From contig JAGDWP010000047.1 of NCBI GenBank assembly GCA_023269855.1, forward strand, positions 1-37,224: a DNA stretch of 37,224 nt, in the 5' to 3' direction. How positions within the stretch are numbered: the first letter of the stretch is position 1; every line of letters starts with the position of its first letter. A program made the position numbers and the translations under genes. Origin of the DNA: Nitrososphaerales archaeon. GTDB taxonomy: Archaea; Thermoproteota; Nitrososphaeria_A; Caldarchaeales; Wolframiiraptoraceae. Under the pieces are notes generated by a model, which worked only from the letters and a program-made list of their open reading frames with translations, was not told where the DNA came from and did no database searches. Positions 1 through 8,306 of the stretch are shown one piece after another.

Positions 1-197
1 AATCAAAATCTAAATCGACTAGTCAAAGACTAAAATCTGATGGGAACTAGGGTTATTATAGAATCTTTAAATTAGAAGTGGGATAAATGTGTGTTGAAGA
101 GTTTAGAAAGTTTGGAAAATGTTTAGAATAAAGTTTAAGGATAGTTCTCAATAAATTTCAAATAAGTTCAAATACTCTTCATTGATGATTGTTTGTG
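1..197. other. Leader region before first gene, no gene seen
   Basis: This stretch is AT-rich and carries no open frame of note and no RNA fold that I can recognise. It presumably contains the promoter of the thiolation gene. A-rich runs around 120-175 could supply a TATA element, but none stands out. No Shine-Dalgarno sequence precedes the gene, so it may be leaderless. Confidence 0.4.
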
Positions 198-1130
198 ATG
201 GAGCAATGTAGTAGATGTAAGACTACTGAGAAACCGTTATTTAGATTGAAGATTACAGGAAGGTTGATCTGTCCATCATGTTTCATTAAGTATTATGAGA
301 AGAAGGTTAAGAATACTGTCTTAAAGTATGGAATGTTGAAAGATGTTAGGAAGCTTGCATTAGCTGTTTCTGGAGGTAAAGACAGTTTAGCTTTAGCGAG
401 AGTGTTTCTAGAAGCATTTCCAAAAATAAAGTTCACCATTATACATTTGAATCTAGGAATACCCAATTATTCAGATGAATGTCAAGGAGTAGTTGAAAGA
501 TTCTGCCGTGAAAACTCTATAGAGCTAATACTATACGATCTAAAGAATCGAAATGGTTATTCTATCTACGATTTTGTAGATGGACCTTTCAGTAAGAGGC
601 TCTGTGGAGTATGTGGTATTGTGAAGAGGTATCTTATGAATAAGATTGCATTCGAGAATGGCTTCGATACCTTGGCTACGGGCCATAACCTCGATGACAC
701 AGTAGAAGTATTGTTTAACTTATACATTAATGGTAGGATAGATGAGGTTGCAAGAATAAGACCGGTCTTATCTAGTGTGAATCCGAGAATCGTTAAGAAG
801 ATTAAACCATTAATAGAAATGACTGATGAAGAAGACTTATATTATGTAATCTCAAGGAAAATAGATTATGCTTCTTCAGAATGTCCACTAGTTAAAGGTT
901 CGAGAATGATTAAGCGGAAGAAGCTAATTTTGAAGATTGAAGAAGAAATCCCTCACTTCAAGTATCTGTTACTGAAGACGCATATAAAGCGTTTCTTACC
1001 AATACTTGAAGAATATGTGCCACCGCCTTCTCTCAGAGAATGTGAAAAATGCGGTATGCCTTCAGTTGATTTAATATGTAGTTTTTGTAAATTATCTTCG
1101 AGGATTGAAAGGCTGGTTGAGAGTAATTGA
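198..1130 (+). CDS. tRNA 2-thiolation PP-loop enzyme (TtuA/Ncs6 family)
   Basis: This is an ATP-pyrophosphatase that adenylates a tRNA uridine and replaces oxygen with sulfur. Family members act at U54 (TtuA, thermophiles) or wobble U34 (Ncs6/CTU1). Visible marks are an N-terminal zinc finger (CSRC near the start, CPSC about 25 residues on), the PP-loop SGGKDS, the CGVCG pair, a GHNLDD motif and a later SECP cysteine, which together can hold the catalytic Fe-S cluster. A C-terminal second finger follows (CEKCG...CSFC). The track ORF opens at a TTG at 189, and I prefer the ATG at 198, which begins MEQCSRC. The stop overlaps the next start (TTGA), so the two are cotranscribed. Family assignment is strong. 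TtuA versus Ncs6 cannot be settled by eye. Confidence 0.88.
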   Translation: MEQCSRCKTTEKPLFRLKITGRLICPSCFIKYYEKKVKNTVLKYGMLKDVRKLALAVSGGKDSLALARVFLEAFPKIKFTIIHLNLGIPNYSDECQGVVERFCRENSIELILYDLKNRNGYSIYDFVDGPFSKRLCGVCGIVKRYLMNKIAFENGFDTLATGHNLDDTVEVLFNLYINGRIDEVARIRPVLSSVNPRIVKKIKPLIEMTDEEDLYYVISRKIDYASSECPLVKGSRMIKRKKLILKIEEEIPHFKYLLLKTHIKRFLPILEEYVPPPSLRECEKCGMPSVDLICSFCKLSSRIERLVESN

Positions 1131-1738
1131 GCTGGAAGAGAGAAATCGAAAACAGAATCTTAATAAAAATATCTAATAGTCTAGTAAACTTCATTTCGAC
1201 TACAAGTGTTACACCCATACATCTAACTTTTGCATCACTATTTCTAGCATTGATATCGTCTCTCTTTTATTACTTCTCCAAAGACTGTCTGTATTTCTCT
1301 CCTATAGCAGGTGCATTACTTCTCTTATCAGGTTTCCTAGACGCATTAGATGGAGCGGTAGCTAGAAGAATGAAGATGGAGAGTAAGAGTGGAGCATTCT
1401 TTGATTCAACCTTTGACAAAATAGGCGAATCAGCTGTATTTATTGGATTAATAACTTCAGGCTTGGTTACACCTTTTTGGGGTTCACTATCTCTCGCTTC
1501 ATCTATACTCATAAGTTATACGAGGTCTAGAGCAGAATCACTCGGGGTTGATTTAAAAGGGGTTGGGTTGATGGAGAGAGCTGAAAGAATAATTATTACA
1601 TCGTTAGCATCATTTCTAGAACCGTTCCTGCAAGGATCAATAAATCTCGCAATAATATTGCTGGCTATCTTGTCTCTCATCACACTGACCCATAGAATAA
1701 TATATGTTAACAGGATTCTCAGTCGAAAGCTTTCTTGA
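1127..1738 (+). CDS. CDP-alcohol phosphatidyltransferase, probable archaetidylinositol-phosphate synthase type
   Basis: This is an integral membrane enzyme that moves a phospho-head group from or to a CDP-activated lipid. The signature D-x2-D-G-x2-A-R-x8-G-x3-D-x3-D is complete (DALDGAVARR then GAFFDSTFD). Several hydrophobic segments surround it, and GLMERAERI follows about 90 residues later, as in archaeal inositol-phosphate lipid synthases. About 203 aa is the usual size. The start is a TTG overlapping the stop of the upstream thiolation gene by 4 nt (TTGA), so translation is probably coupled. The 3' end overlaps the convergent gene by about 20 bp. The exact head group is inferred from the family, not shown. 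Confidence 0.82.
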   Translation: MSWKREIENRILIKISNSLVNFISTTSVTPIHLTFASLFLALISSLFYYFSKDCLYFSPIAGALLLLSGFLDALDGAVARRMKMESKSGAFFDSTFDKIGESAVFIGLITSGLVTPFWGSLSLASSILISYTRSRAESLGVDLKGVGLMERAERIIITSLASFLEPFLQGSINLAIILLAILSLITLTHRIIYVNRILSRKLS

Positions 1739-2063
1739 ATATTATCGACCCCTCTTTAAATTCTAGTTCATATACGTCGTTTACTTCTAATCTTATTCCT
1801 AGAAGTTCGTATTCTTCCTCACTTAGATAGAGAGTCATCTTAGGTTTTACTGGTTCTCTAATGTATGGCATTAATCCTAGCTCTTGGAGATGGCTTAGCA
1901 TGTCTTGGAGCATTTGGTGGACCATGAAAGAATCTTCAGTTAGACCACGTACACTAACATCTCTCACGGGCTTCTTCTCTTCAACTAGTTCAATTATTTT
2001 TCCTCTTCTACCTGTTTCAGGGTCACGCATGCTTGAGATTCTATACACTCTCACTAGAACCAT
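1719..2063 (-). CDS. Conserved archaeal-type protein of unknown function, 114 aa
   Basis: I do not recognise this protein securely. It starts MVLVRVYRISSMRDPETGRRGK, has a middle predicted helix (MVHQMLQDMLSHLQEL) and ends in short beta-like segments (KMTLYLSEEEYELLGIRLEVNDVYELEF). There is no signal peptide, no membrane segment and no metal motif. It sits 9 nt downstream of gcvH on the same strand and so is probably cotranscribed. It converges on, and overlaps by 20 bp, the lipid synthase gene. The size and opening remind me of crenarchaeal arcadin-1, but no crenactin gene is present here and I could not verify this. Confidence 0.6.
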   Translation of the reverse strand: MVLVRVYRISSMRDPETGRRGKIIELVEEKKPVRDVSVRGLTEDSFMVHQMLQDMLSHLQELGLMPYIREPVKPKMTLYLSEEEYELLGIRLEVNDVYELEFKEGSIIFKKAFD

Positions 2064-2072
2064 TCTTTTCTC

Positions 2073-2489
2073 TCACTCTTCAGCCTTAGCCTCCTCAAGG
2101 TCTTCCAGATACTTTGCATATTCGTCAGCATCCATGAAATCTTCATAGTTAACCTCTTCAGTTAGCTCGATAACCGTTATCCATCCTTCACCATAAGGAT
2201 CCTCATTTACTAACTCAGGGTTGTCTATTAGCTTGCTATTAACTTCGACTACTTTGCCCGTCACAGGTGAGTAAACGTCTGCTGAAGCTTTTACTGATTC
2301 AATAGTTGCAAGAGTCTCATTCTGTTTAATCTTCTGGCCTACATTAGGGAGTTCTACGAAGATTATCTCTCTAAGCTTCTTTTGAGCATAATCTGTTATG
2401 CCGACTCTGGCTCTATTCTTCTCAACTTTAATCCATTCATGTTCTCTAGTATAATAATATCCTTCAGGTACGTCATATTCTAAAGACAT
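2073..2489 (-). CDS. gcvH: Glycine cleavage system H protein (lipoyl carrier)
   Basis: The H protein carries the aminomethyl group on a lipoyl-lysine between the P, T and L proteins of glycine cleavage. In sulfur-oxidising archaea, relatives serve as lipoate-binding carriers. The diagnostic lipoyl site is ETLATIESVKASADVYSP, with the lysine in SVKA. The N-terminus YYYTREHEWIKVE and VGITDYAQKKLREIIFVELP are typical. Length is 138 aa versus about 130 for the family, the extra being an acidic, charged C-terminal tail (EDLEEAKAEE). No gcvP, gcvT or lipoyl synthase gene lies in the window, so its partners are elsewhere. Confidence 0.95.
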   Translation of the reverse strand: MSLEYDVPEGYYYTREHEWIKVEKNRARVGITDYAQKKLREIIFVELPNVGQKIKQNETLATIESVKASADVYSPVTGKVVEVNSKLIDNPELVNEDPYGEGWITVIELTEEVNYEDFMDADEYAKYLEDLEEAKAEE

Positions 2490-2582
2490 TCACTCAACCT
2501 CCACGGTCAAGGGATAAAATCGCTTCCCTATAAATCTATGCTTACTAGCATCTACACAATGTAGAGCGTCATTGTTTTAGAT

Positions 2583-2960
2583 TTATTCTCTGAGTAAGTC
2601 TGAAAGCGACTTATACTCACCATGTTTATAGAATCTAATCCTAGTCTCAAGATGTATATGGAGGCCCAGGTTTTCAAATAATCTTAAAAGATCAGCTCCG
2701 GAAATCTTCTCCGTTAGCTTCCCCTCAATTATCTTCTGAGCAATTAATACAACGATTTTCTTTGTAATGTCTGGGTATTCTCTCATAGCCGCTTCAAGAA
2801 CTTCTTCTCCTCTATCAATTAGGTTCTCTTTAAAGATTCTAAGATACTTTTCAAATTCAACTTCTTCTTTAGGATGCTTAGTATCCTGAGTAATCGTGGA
2901 GGAAAGCATCTGCTTCATCTTCTTTAATCTTAGAAGCTTTAACTCAATGTTCTCGTCCAT
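2583..2960 (-). CDS. PDCD5/TFAR19-like small DNA-binding protein (tentative)
   Basis: A 125-aa charged helical protein. The layout resembles archaeal PDCD5 (COG2118): a basic N-terminal helix (LKLLRLKKMKQML), a central helical core (DITKKIVVLIAQKIIEGKLTEKISGADLLRLFENL) and a beta-like basic end (ETRIRFYKHGEYKSL). The match is in pattern rather than strict sequence, and the tail is longer than in standard PDCD5, so it may be a divergent paralogue. It is monocistronic, on the same strand as gcvH but about 90 bp upstream of it. The ATG is the only reasonable start. Confidence 0.45.
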   Translation of the reverse strand: MDENIELKLLRLKKMKQMLSSTITQDTKHPKEEVEFEKYLRIFKENLIDRGEEVLEAAMREYPDITKKIVVLIAQKIIEGKLTEKISGADLLRLFENLGLHIHLETRIRFYKHGEYKSLSDLLRE

Positions 2961-3090
2961 TCTAACAGATACTCAGGAAACCGTTGAATTTAAGTTAATT
3001 CTCATGGAACTTTAAATTGTTAAGACATCAAAAATATAGGGGGAGAAAACTGAAAATAAAAAGTGAGGAGTAGATATCTCAAGTTATTAT

Positions 3091-4578
3091 TCATTTTTTC
3101 GTTAAATTATCGAGGTCGTACTCCTTATCTTTTTCCAAGTCTTTTTTGATCTGTTTTGTTTCAGATTCTCCGACCGCCTCAGACATAGTTTTATCTATTT
3201 TCTTCTCTAATGTTTTCCCTTTCTCATGAATTCTAGTTAACCACTCATCGTAGCCTCCCCACTTAAACGAACCATATAGTCCTTGAGCAATATCCATTAG
3301 GTCTCTTTGAGCTCCTCCAAGCCACATCTGTATAATCTTGTAATCACGATAGTATTTTTCAACATTCATCTCAAAAGAGTATCCATATGATCCCATCAGC
3401 TCCATGGCCTTATTTGTACAGAACATAGCTACTTCTCCAGCAAAAGATCTAGCTGAAGAAAACTTCGCAATCATATGTGGAGACCATGGTTCACCGTAGA
3501 CGTCTGGGCGGGACGCTTGCCAAGTCACTGATAGATAATACTGTCTAGCTAAATCGACCATTCTATACATTTGAGCAAGTATAGAAGCAAATAGTGATCT
3601 CTCCCTCACTGGTTTACCAGCAATCATTCTATCCTTCGTCCAATCAAGAGCTATCTCAAGAACTGCAGTAGCTATCCCTGTAAGTCGTGCTGCTCCAGCT
3701 AATCTACCTAAACCTATAACGTATCCATGTATAATCTTAGCACCATCCCCTGGCTTAGTATCTATCCTATACTTTGCTGGGACCTCAACGTTCTCATACC
3801 ATATGTCAACATTCTCATCTGTCATGCAGAAACCACATTTCATGTAGGGTTCTCCAAAGCTCATTCCTTTAGCATTATAGGGGACATAAACCATTCCAGC
3901 AGCTTCTTCACCTCTTGACGGATCCTCCGTAACCACGACCCAGTATCCTAGATGCCCAGCGAATATGTCTGGCCACTTCTCCCTCCATCTATCCCAGTAC
4001 TCTGGTTTAGCTGCGGGACCAGGCCATATCTTATGACCATTCAATACATAGGTGTCACTTCTCTTTTTCGCAATAACAACATTTAGAGTTCTGAACTCTA
4101 GTGATGGATCTTCGATATTAGCTCCCCCCTCAGGTTCAGTGATACATACACATGCAATATATGGAATCTTACCCGTCAATTTAGGAGCAAATTCTTCTAA
4201 GAGATCTTTCCTAACGTTTACACGATTATACATAAATGATACTATCCAGTGAATCTTACCTACTAGAGTGCTTAGTCCAGGATCTCCCCTAGATAATTCT
4301 TCATTAATCATCTGTCGAACTATCGGTGATAGACCAAGCCCCCCATACTCTGTTGGAAGATTAGCGATTGTTAAACCAAGCTTGTGGCACTTATAGTATA
4401 ATTCATACAATGTTTTGTGAGCGAGATCTTCATCTCTATGCCAGCCCCCTTCAAGATCCTGTCTCCTAGGAAAAACCTCTTTCTCAGTAAACTCTCTGAT
4501 ACTCTTAGCCATCAATAATTCTTCCTCACTACAGAAACATCTAGGATATTTATGCTCTGGTTCGAGAAGCAGATACAT
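3091..4578 (-). CDS. Acyl-CoA dehydrogenase family protein lacking the usual catalytic glutamate
   Basis: This is a FAD flavoprotein of the ACAD fold, normally alpha,beta-dehydrogenating acyl-CoA. The flavin/substrate loop CVCITEPEGGAN (143-154), the NGHKIWPG strand, a helical C-terminal domain and the MGSYGYSFEMNVEKYYRDYKI segment are all clear. At the classical base position, IYEGT of MCAD, this protein has MWLGG (418-422). At the alternative base position used by isovaleryl/long-chain enzymes, it has GLGRL with Gly at 291. So neither canonical Glu is present. The 495-aa length is about 100 over the usual, partly from insertions near 185-225 and a charged tail after 440. It is divergent from the lactonase-like gene across 111 bp, which suggests shared regulation. 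An upstream GTGAGG serves as ribosome binding site. Confidence 0.85.
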   Translation of the reverse strand: MYLLLEPEHKYPRCFCSEEELLMAKSIREFTEKEVFPRRQDLEGGWHRDEDLAHKTLYELYYKCHKLGLTIANLPTEYGGLGLSPIVRQMINEELSRGDPGLSTLVGKIHWIVSFMYNRVNVRKDLLEEFAPKLTGKIPYIACVCITEPEGGANIEDPSLEFRTLNVVIAKKRSDTYVLNGHKIWPGPAAKPEYWDRWREKWPDIFAGHLGYWVVVTEDPSRGEEAAGMVYVPYNAKGMSFGEPYMKCGFCMTDENVDIWYENVEVPAKYRIDTKPGDGAKIIHGYVIGLGRLAGAARLTGIATAVLEIALDWTKDRMIAGKPVRERSLFASILAQMYRMVDLARQYYLSVTWQASRPDVYGEPWSPHMIAKFSSARSFAGEVAMFCTNKAMELMGSYGYSFEMNVEKYYRDYKIIQMWLGGAQRDLMDIAQGLYGSFKWGGYDEWLTRIHEKGKTLEKKIDKTMSEAVGESETKQIKKDLEKDKEYDLDNLTKK

Positions 4579-4607
4579 ATTCCATCCTCACAAAGGGTTC
4601 GCAAAAG

Positions 4608-4618
4608 TGGGTTTTTAA
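4608..4618 (-). promoter_or_regulatory. Putative TATA element of the acyl-CoA dehydrogenase gene
   Basis: On the minus strand the 111-bp divergent intergenic region contains GTTAAAAACC about 35 nt upstream of the ATG at 4578, with GTGAGG between them as a probable ribosome binding site. This is typical archaeal TATA spacing and implies a short leader. It is a pattern call only. Confidence 0.35.
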
Positions 4619-4644
4619 CTCTTCTTCCACTTAAGCATATCGTA

Positions 4645-4658
4645 AAAGTATTTAAGTT
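4645..4658 (+). promoter_or_regulatory. Putative TATA element of the lactonase-like gene cluster
   Basis: AAAAGTATTTAAG lies about 38 nt before the ATG at 4690. A purine-rich BRE-like stretch precedes it, and GGTGAGG sits 8 nt before the start codon. The predicted transcript start would fall around 4677, giving a very short leader that just includes the ribosome binding site. It faces away from the divergent acyl-CoA dehydrogenase promoter. Confidence 0.4.
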
Positions 4659-4689
4659 CCTCTAATTTCAATATGGTGAGGTTGCATAT

Positions 4690-5505
4690 ATGGGTGTAAA
4701 GAATATCTATCTACTGGATTTTGGTATTCTCTCTGGAGAACTTGGATGGTTTCTACCAGATCCAGCTGGATGGACTGAGACAGCAGTAGAGAAGAAACCT
4801 AAGATGCCAGTCTGGACTGACATACCTGTTACAGGCGCTGTGATAGAACATTCAGATGGTATAATATTAATGGATACGGGCAGTCACCCTGAAGCAAAGA
4901 AAGTTTGGGGACCTGTCTGGGAAGTATTTCCAATGACGAAGTTCACTGATGAGAATAGATTAGAGAATCAGTTAAAGTTGATTGGGCTTAAACCTGAAGA
5001 TATACACTACGTAGTATTCACGCATCTACATCTAGACCATGCAGGTCAAGCATACCACTTCAAAGATCTCAATACACCGTTGATTGCACATAAGAAGGAA
5101 TTAATGTGGGCTACATACCTGATGTATCTAGGGAAGACGGGTGCATATCAGCCCGTGGACTTGGAAGCGCTGAAAGGAGGCTCATGGTTTACATTCGATG
5201 GAGAAACATTTGAACTTCTCCCAGGAGTAGACTTAATGTTTGTTGGGGGTCACACACCTGGAAGCATAATAATTAAAGTTACAACAGAAGCTGGAAACAA
5301 CTACTTATTTACAGGAGACTTCATCCACCTACCTGAAGAATTGGAAAGGGAGTCTAAAGGTTGGCTACTTGGAGACGTAGATGAATATATTACTGGTTTA
5401 AGAAAGATAAAGCTGCTAGCGAGGAGACCGAGAACGAATTTAGTGATAAGCCACGATCCAAAACTTTGGGAGAAATATCCTAAAGCTCCTAAAGCATTAA
5501 AGTAA
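4690..5505 (+). CDS. MBL-fold lactonase-like hydrolase (AHL/gamma-lactonase family)
   Basis: This is a metallo-beta-lactamase-fold hydrolase of the N-acyl homoserine lactonase type (AiiA/AttM), whose members open gamma-lactone rings. The dimetal site is complete: THLHLDHAG (H112, H114, D116, H117), H188 in VGGHTPGS, D210 in FTGDF and H255 in VISHDP. The 271-aa length fits the family. A GGTGAGG ribosome binding site lies 8 nt upstream. It is followed after 31 nt by the transhydrogenase-like Fe-ADH. In Agrobacterium the blcC/attM lactonase likewise sits beside an Fe-ADH and opens gamma-butyrolactone to 4-hydroxybutyrate, so a small lactone is a reasonable but unproven substrate. Confidence 0.82.
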   Translation: MGVKNIYLLDFGILSGELGWFLPDPAGWTETAVEKKPKMPVWTDIPVTGAVIEHSDGIILMDTGSHPEAKKVWGPVWEVFPMTKFTDENRLENQLKLIGLKPEDIHYVVFTHLHLDHAGQAYHFKDLNTPLIAHKKELMWATYLMYLGKTGAYQPVDLEALKGGSWFTFDGETFELLPGVDLMFVGGHTPGSIIIKVTTEAGNNYLFTGDFIHLPEELERESKGWLLGDVDEYITGLRKIKLLARRPRTNLVISHDPKLWEKYPKAPKALK

Positions 5506-5536
5506 AACTTCCTCAAAGACGCTGAGGGAGCCCAAT

Positions 5537-6802
5537 ATGTCGCAGTTCGAATACATTTCTCCAAATGATACTGTATTTACTGTTAGGAATGTCCAAGTAA
5601 AGTTCGGGGAAGGGGTCAGCTCAGAAGTAGGATATGAAGCGGTAAGGCTAGGAATCAAGAAGGCCCTAATAGTTACGGATAAGAACATAAATGAGAATAC
5701 AAGATTCCCTTCAAGGATAAGAGAATACCTTGAAGGTGCAGGTGTCAGAGCCGATATATTTGATGGAACCCACATTGAACCAATAGATGTAGAAGTAGTT
5801 AAAGCGATCGAATTTGCTAAAGGAAAAGATTACGATGGATTCATCGCAGTCGGCGGTGGATCATCGATCGACACAGCTAAAATGATAAACCTTTACACTT
5901 CTTACCCTACTCCAGATTTTAAGGATTACATAGCTCCACCAACTGGGGGAGGCAAACCAGTCCCCGGCCCTCTTAAACCATTGATATGTATTCCAACTAC
6001 TGCGGGGACAGGAAGTGAGAATACTCCAGTAGCTATAGTCGACTTAACTAGAGAGAAATTGAAAGTTGGGATCTCTAATCCTTATCTTCTACCATCATTT
6101 GCTTTACTAGACCCTGTCCTCACTGTTACTCTTTCCCCATACTATACTGCTTCAACAGGCATAGATGCATTAATGCATTGCATTGAATGCTACACAGCTA
6201 TCCCCTACAATTCTAGACCTAGACCACCTTCTCCAGATAAGAGACCTGTCTACATTGGTTCAAACCCTGTTTCAGACATATTCGTTGAGAAAGCAATGGA
6301 GCTAATCGGTAAATACCTGCGTAAGGCATACTTTAACCCATACGATTTGGAAGCTAGGAGAAACATGCTTTTAGCAGCGCATCTAGGTGGAGCATTCGGA
6401 AATGCGGGAGTACATATCTCTCATGCCTTAGCTTATCCTATTGCAGGTAGAAGACATGAGCTCCCACACGGTATAACTGTGGCCGTAACTGGACCAGCAA
6501 TGCTGGAATTTCTTGAACCAATAGTCCCAGAAAAACTTGCTAAGATAGCTGAACTATTAGGAGAGAAAATAGAAGGATTAAAAGTGAGAGAAGCTGCAGC
6601 ACTCGCTAAAGAAGCATTGATAAAATTAATGAGAGATGTTAATCTACCTTCAGGTATAAGCGAATTCGGCTTCGATGAGAAAGATCTAAAAGAACTCTCA
6701 GAAGGAGCTATACTGCAGCAGAGACTTCTCGCAGTCAGTCCAAGACCAGTAAATATTCAAGAAATAATGGAAATTTATAGAAAGAGCCTACATAATTGGT
6801 AG
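5537..6802 (+). CDS. Iron-containing alcohol dehydrogenase, hydroxyacid-oxoacid transhydrogenase (ADHFE1)-like
   Basis: A member of the Fe-ADH superfamily. Nucleotide-binding GGGSS lies near 106-110, PTTAGTGSE near 153-161, and the metal ligands D210, H214 (GIDALMHCIE), H296 and H311 (HALAYPIAG...LPHG) are all present. The middle segment RPVYIGSNPVSDIF...NPYDLEARRNMLLAAHLGGAFGNAGVH is strikingly like mitochondrial ADHFE1. That enzyme oxidises 4-hydroxybutyrate to succinic semialdehyde while reducing 2-oxoglutarate to D-2-hydroxyglutarate without releasing cofactor. Length is 421 aa versus about 420-465. GAGGGAG precedes the ATG. The next gene down encodes a D-2-hydroxyacid dehydrogenase, which is what a transhydrogenase would need. 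A plain NAD-dependent alcohol dehydrogenase remains possible. Confidence 0.85.
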   Translation: MSQFEYISPNDTVFTVRNVQVKFGEGVSSEVGYEAVRLGIKKALIVTDKNINENTRFPSRIREYLEGAGVRADIFDGTHIEPIDVEVVKAIEFAKGKDYDGFIAVGGGSSIDTAKMINLYTSYPTPDFKDYIAPPTGGGKPVPGPLKPLICIPTTAGTGSENTPVAIVDLTREKLKVGISNPYLLPSFALLDPVLTVTLSPYYTASTGIDALMHCIECYTAIPYNSRPRPPSPDKRPVYIGSNPVSDIFVEKAMELIGKYLRKAYFNPYDLEARRNMLLAAHLGGAFGNAGVHISHALAYPIAGRRHELPHGITVAVTGPAMLEFLEPIVPEKLAKIAELLGEKIEGLKVREAAALAKEALIKLMRDVNLPSGISEFGFDEKDLKELSEGAILQQRLLAVSPRPVNIQEIMEIYRKSLHNW

Positions 6803-6851
6803 AGTTCTCACCAATCATTAAACTTCCCAAATTTTTTAGTTTACTTAGAAA

Positions 6852-6866
6852 TAAATAATAGTTCTC
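6852..6866 (+). promoter_or_regulatory. Putative internal promoter before the FAD dehydrogenase
   Basis: The 88-bp gap after the Fe-ADH holds a T-run (AAATTTTTTAG, about 6830), which could end the upstream transcript. It is followed by AGAAATAAATAATAG as a TATA-like element about 30 nt before the ATG at 6891. GAGGGGAT lies just before the ATG. The last two genes may therefore have their own transcript. Confidence 0.35.
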
Positions 6867-6890
6867 GTATTAGTCTGTACGAGGGGATAG

Positions 6891-8294
6891 ATGACGAGTT
6901 ACTTTAGCAGGATAACTGGTAGAGATGTGGAATTCTTTGAGAAGCTTCTTGGTGGAAAAAATGTATCTATCGAGGAAGAGGAATTAGTTGCTAATGCTGT
7001 TGATGCTTATCCGGGAGGTTTCTATAAGCCTGAAATAGTTTTGTGGCCGACTTCATCTGAAGAAGTCTCTGAGATACTTAAGTACTCTTATGAGAAGAGG
7101 ATACCTGTTTATCCGAAGGGTGGTAGTACAGGTTTAACAGGCACTGTTCCAATCTATGGCGGAGTACTATTAAGCTTAACAAAGATGAATAAGATAGTCA
7201 ATATATACGAAGAAGATATGCAGGTCACTGTTCAACCGGGAATAATCTATGATAGATTAAATAAAGAACTTGAAAAGTATGGGCTCTTCTTTCCTCCAGA
7301 CCCCTCAAGTGGTTCATGGTGTACAATCGGAGGCATGGTAGCGTCAAACTCCTCTGGCTTAAAAGCAGTAAAGTATGGAACGACTAGAGAATACGTTCTG
7401 GGCTTAGAAGTAGTATTGCCAGAAGGTAGAATTATAAGGCTTGGAACAAGAACATTCAAGTATTCGACTGGATTCGATCTCTTAAAAATGATGATAGGCT
7501 CGCAGGGAACTCTAGGAGTATTCACTGAAATAACTCTCCGGCTTAGAAATCTACCTGAATATTATCAGACGGCTTTAGCTTTCTTCCCATCTGTCGAGTC
7601 TGCAGTGAAGACGGTCTATCAGATCGTTAGGAGAGGTTTAGATGTAGCAGCAGTGGAATTCATGGATGAGAAGATGATGAAAGCAGTTGCAGAATATAGG
7701 AAAATAGATCTTCCAGAATCTAAAGCAATGCTATTGATTGAGACTCATGGAACAAGGTTAGCGGCTTCTGAGACAATGGAGAAATGCATCCGAATATTTG
7801 AAGAGAATAATGCAGTTGATATAAGAGTCGCTAGAGATGCAGAGGAAAGAGAGAGATTCTGGGCTGCTAGGAAAGGTGCATATCCTGCAACTCTTAGACT
7901 CGGTAAATACATGCTCATAAGCGATATTGTAGTGCCTCTCTCTAAACTATATGATGCTGTTCAGAAATCATATGAGCTAGGAGAAGAGTATGGTATTCAT
8001 TCATCTACTATCGGTCATTTCGGTGATGGAAACCTTCACGTACATTGGTCAGCTGGAAATAATAAAGACAAGATAGAAGACCTCCATAAAGCAAATGATA
8101 AGCTAACTAAGTGGACTATAGAGATAGGTGGCTCAATATCTGGAGAACATGGAATAGGTACTGAGAAGAAGAAATTTGTCAAGGAACAGTTTAGAGAAGC
8201 ATTTGACTTAATGCTCAAGATAAAGAAATCAATCGATCCTAGGTGTGTATTATCGCCAGGGGTAATCTTTGATTTAGAAGAAGTATTATCGTGA
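6891..8294 (+). CDS. FAD-linked D-2-hydroxyacid dehydrogenase (GlcD / D-2-hydroxyglutarate dehydrogenase family)
   Basis: This flavoenzyme of the VAO/PCMH fold oxidises a D-2-hydroxyacid to the 2-oxoacid. The FAD-binding domain is at the N-terminus (PVYPKGGSTGLTG, about 73-84; GGMVASNSSGLKAVKYG further on). The C-terminal FAD oxidase domain has GHFGDGNLHVHW (375-386) and GSISGEHGIG (to 423). In D-2-hydroxyglutarate and D-lactate dehydrogenases these motifs bind a divalent metal, here through H376, H383 and E419. The 467-aa length is normal. It is 12 nt upstream of the Fe-S partner, the usual glcD-glcF pairing, so electrons probably leave through that protein. Substrate could be D-lactate, glycolate or D-2-hydroxyglutarate. 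The neighbouring transhydrogenase favours the last. Confidence 0.88.
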   Translation: MTSYFSRITGRDVEFFEKLLGGKNVSIEEEELVANAVDAYPGGFYKPEIVLWPTSSEEVSEILKYSYEKRIPVYPKGGSTGLTGTVPIYGGVLLSLTKMNKIVNIYEEDMQVTVQPGIIYDRLNKELEKYGLFFPPDPSSGSWCTIGGMVASNSSGLKAVKYGTTREYVLGLEVVLPEGRIIRLGTRTFKYSTGFDLLKMMIGSQGTLGVFTEITLRLRNLPEYYQTALAFFPSVESAVKTVYQIVRRGLDVAAVEFMDEKMMKAVAEYRKIDLPESKAMLLIETHGTRLAASETMEKCIRIFEENNAVDIRVARDAEERERFWAARKGAYPATLRLGKYMLISDIVVPLSKLYDAVQKSYELGEEYGIHSSTIGHFGDGNLHVHWSAGNNKDKIEDLHKANDKLTKWTIEIGGSISGEHGIGTEKKKFVKEQFREAFDLMLKIKKSIDPRCVLSPGVIFDLEEVLS

Positions 8295-8306
8295 ACGTGA
8301 CAAACA

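Noticed and set aside
181-240. C/D box-like string (TTGATGATTG...CTGA) at the start of the thiolation gene
   Set aside because: It overlaps coding sequence with conserved zinc-finger codons, and the box spacing is wrong for an sRNA.
3091-4578. 4-hydroxybutyryl-CoA dehydratase (which shares the ACAD fold and would suit the neighbouring cluster)
   Set aside because: The Cys/His pattern that binds its [4Fe-4S] cluster is absent, and the sequence reads as ordinary ACAD apart from the base positions.
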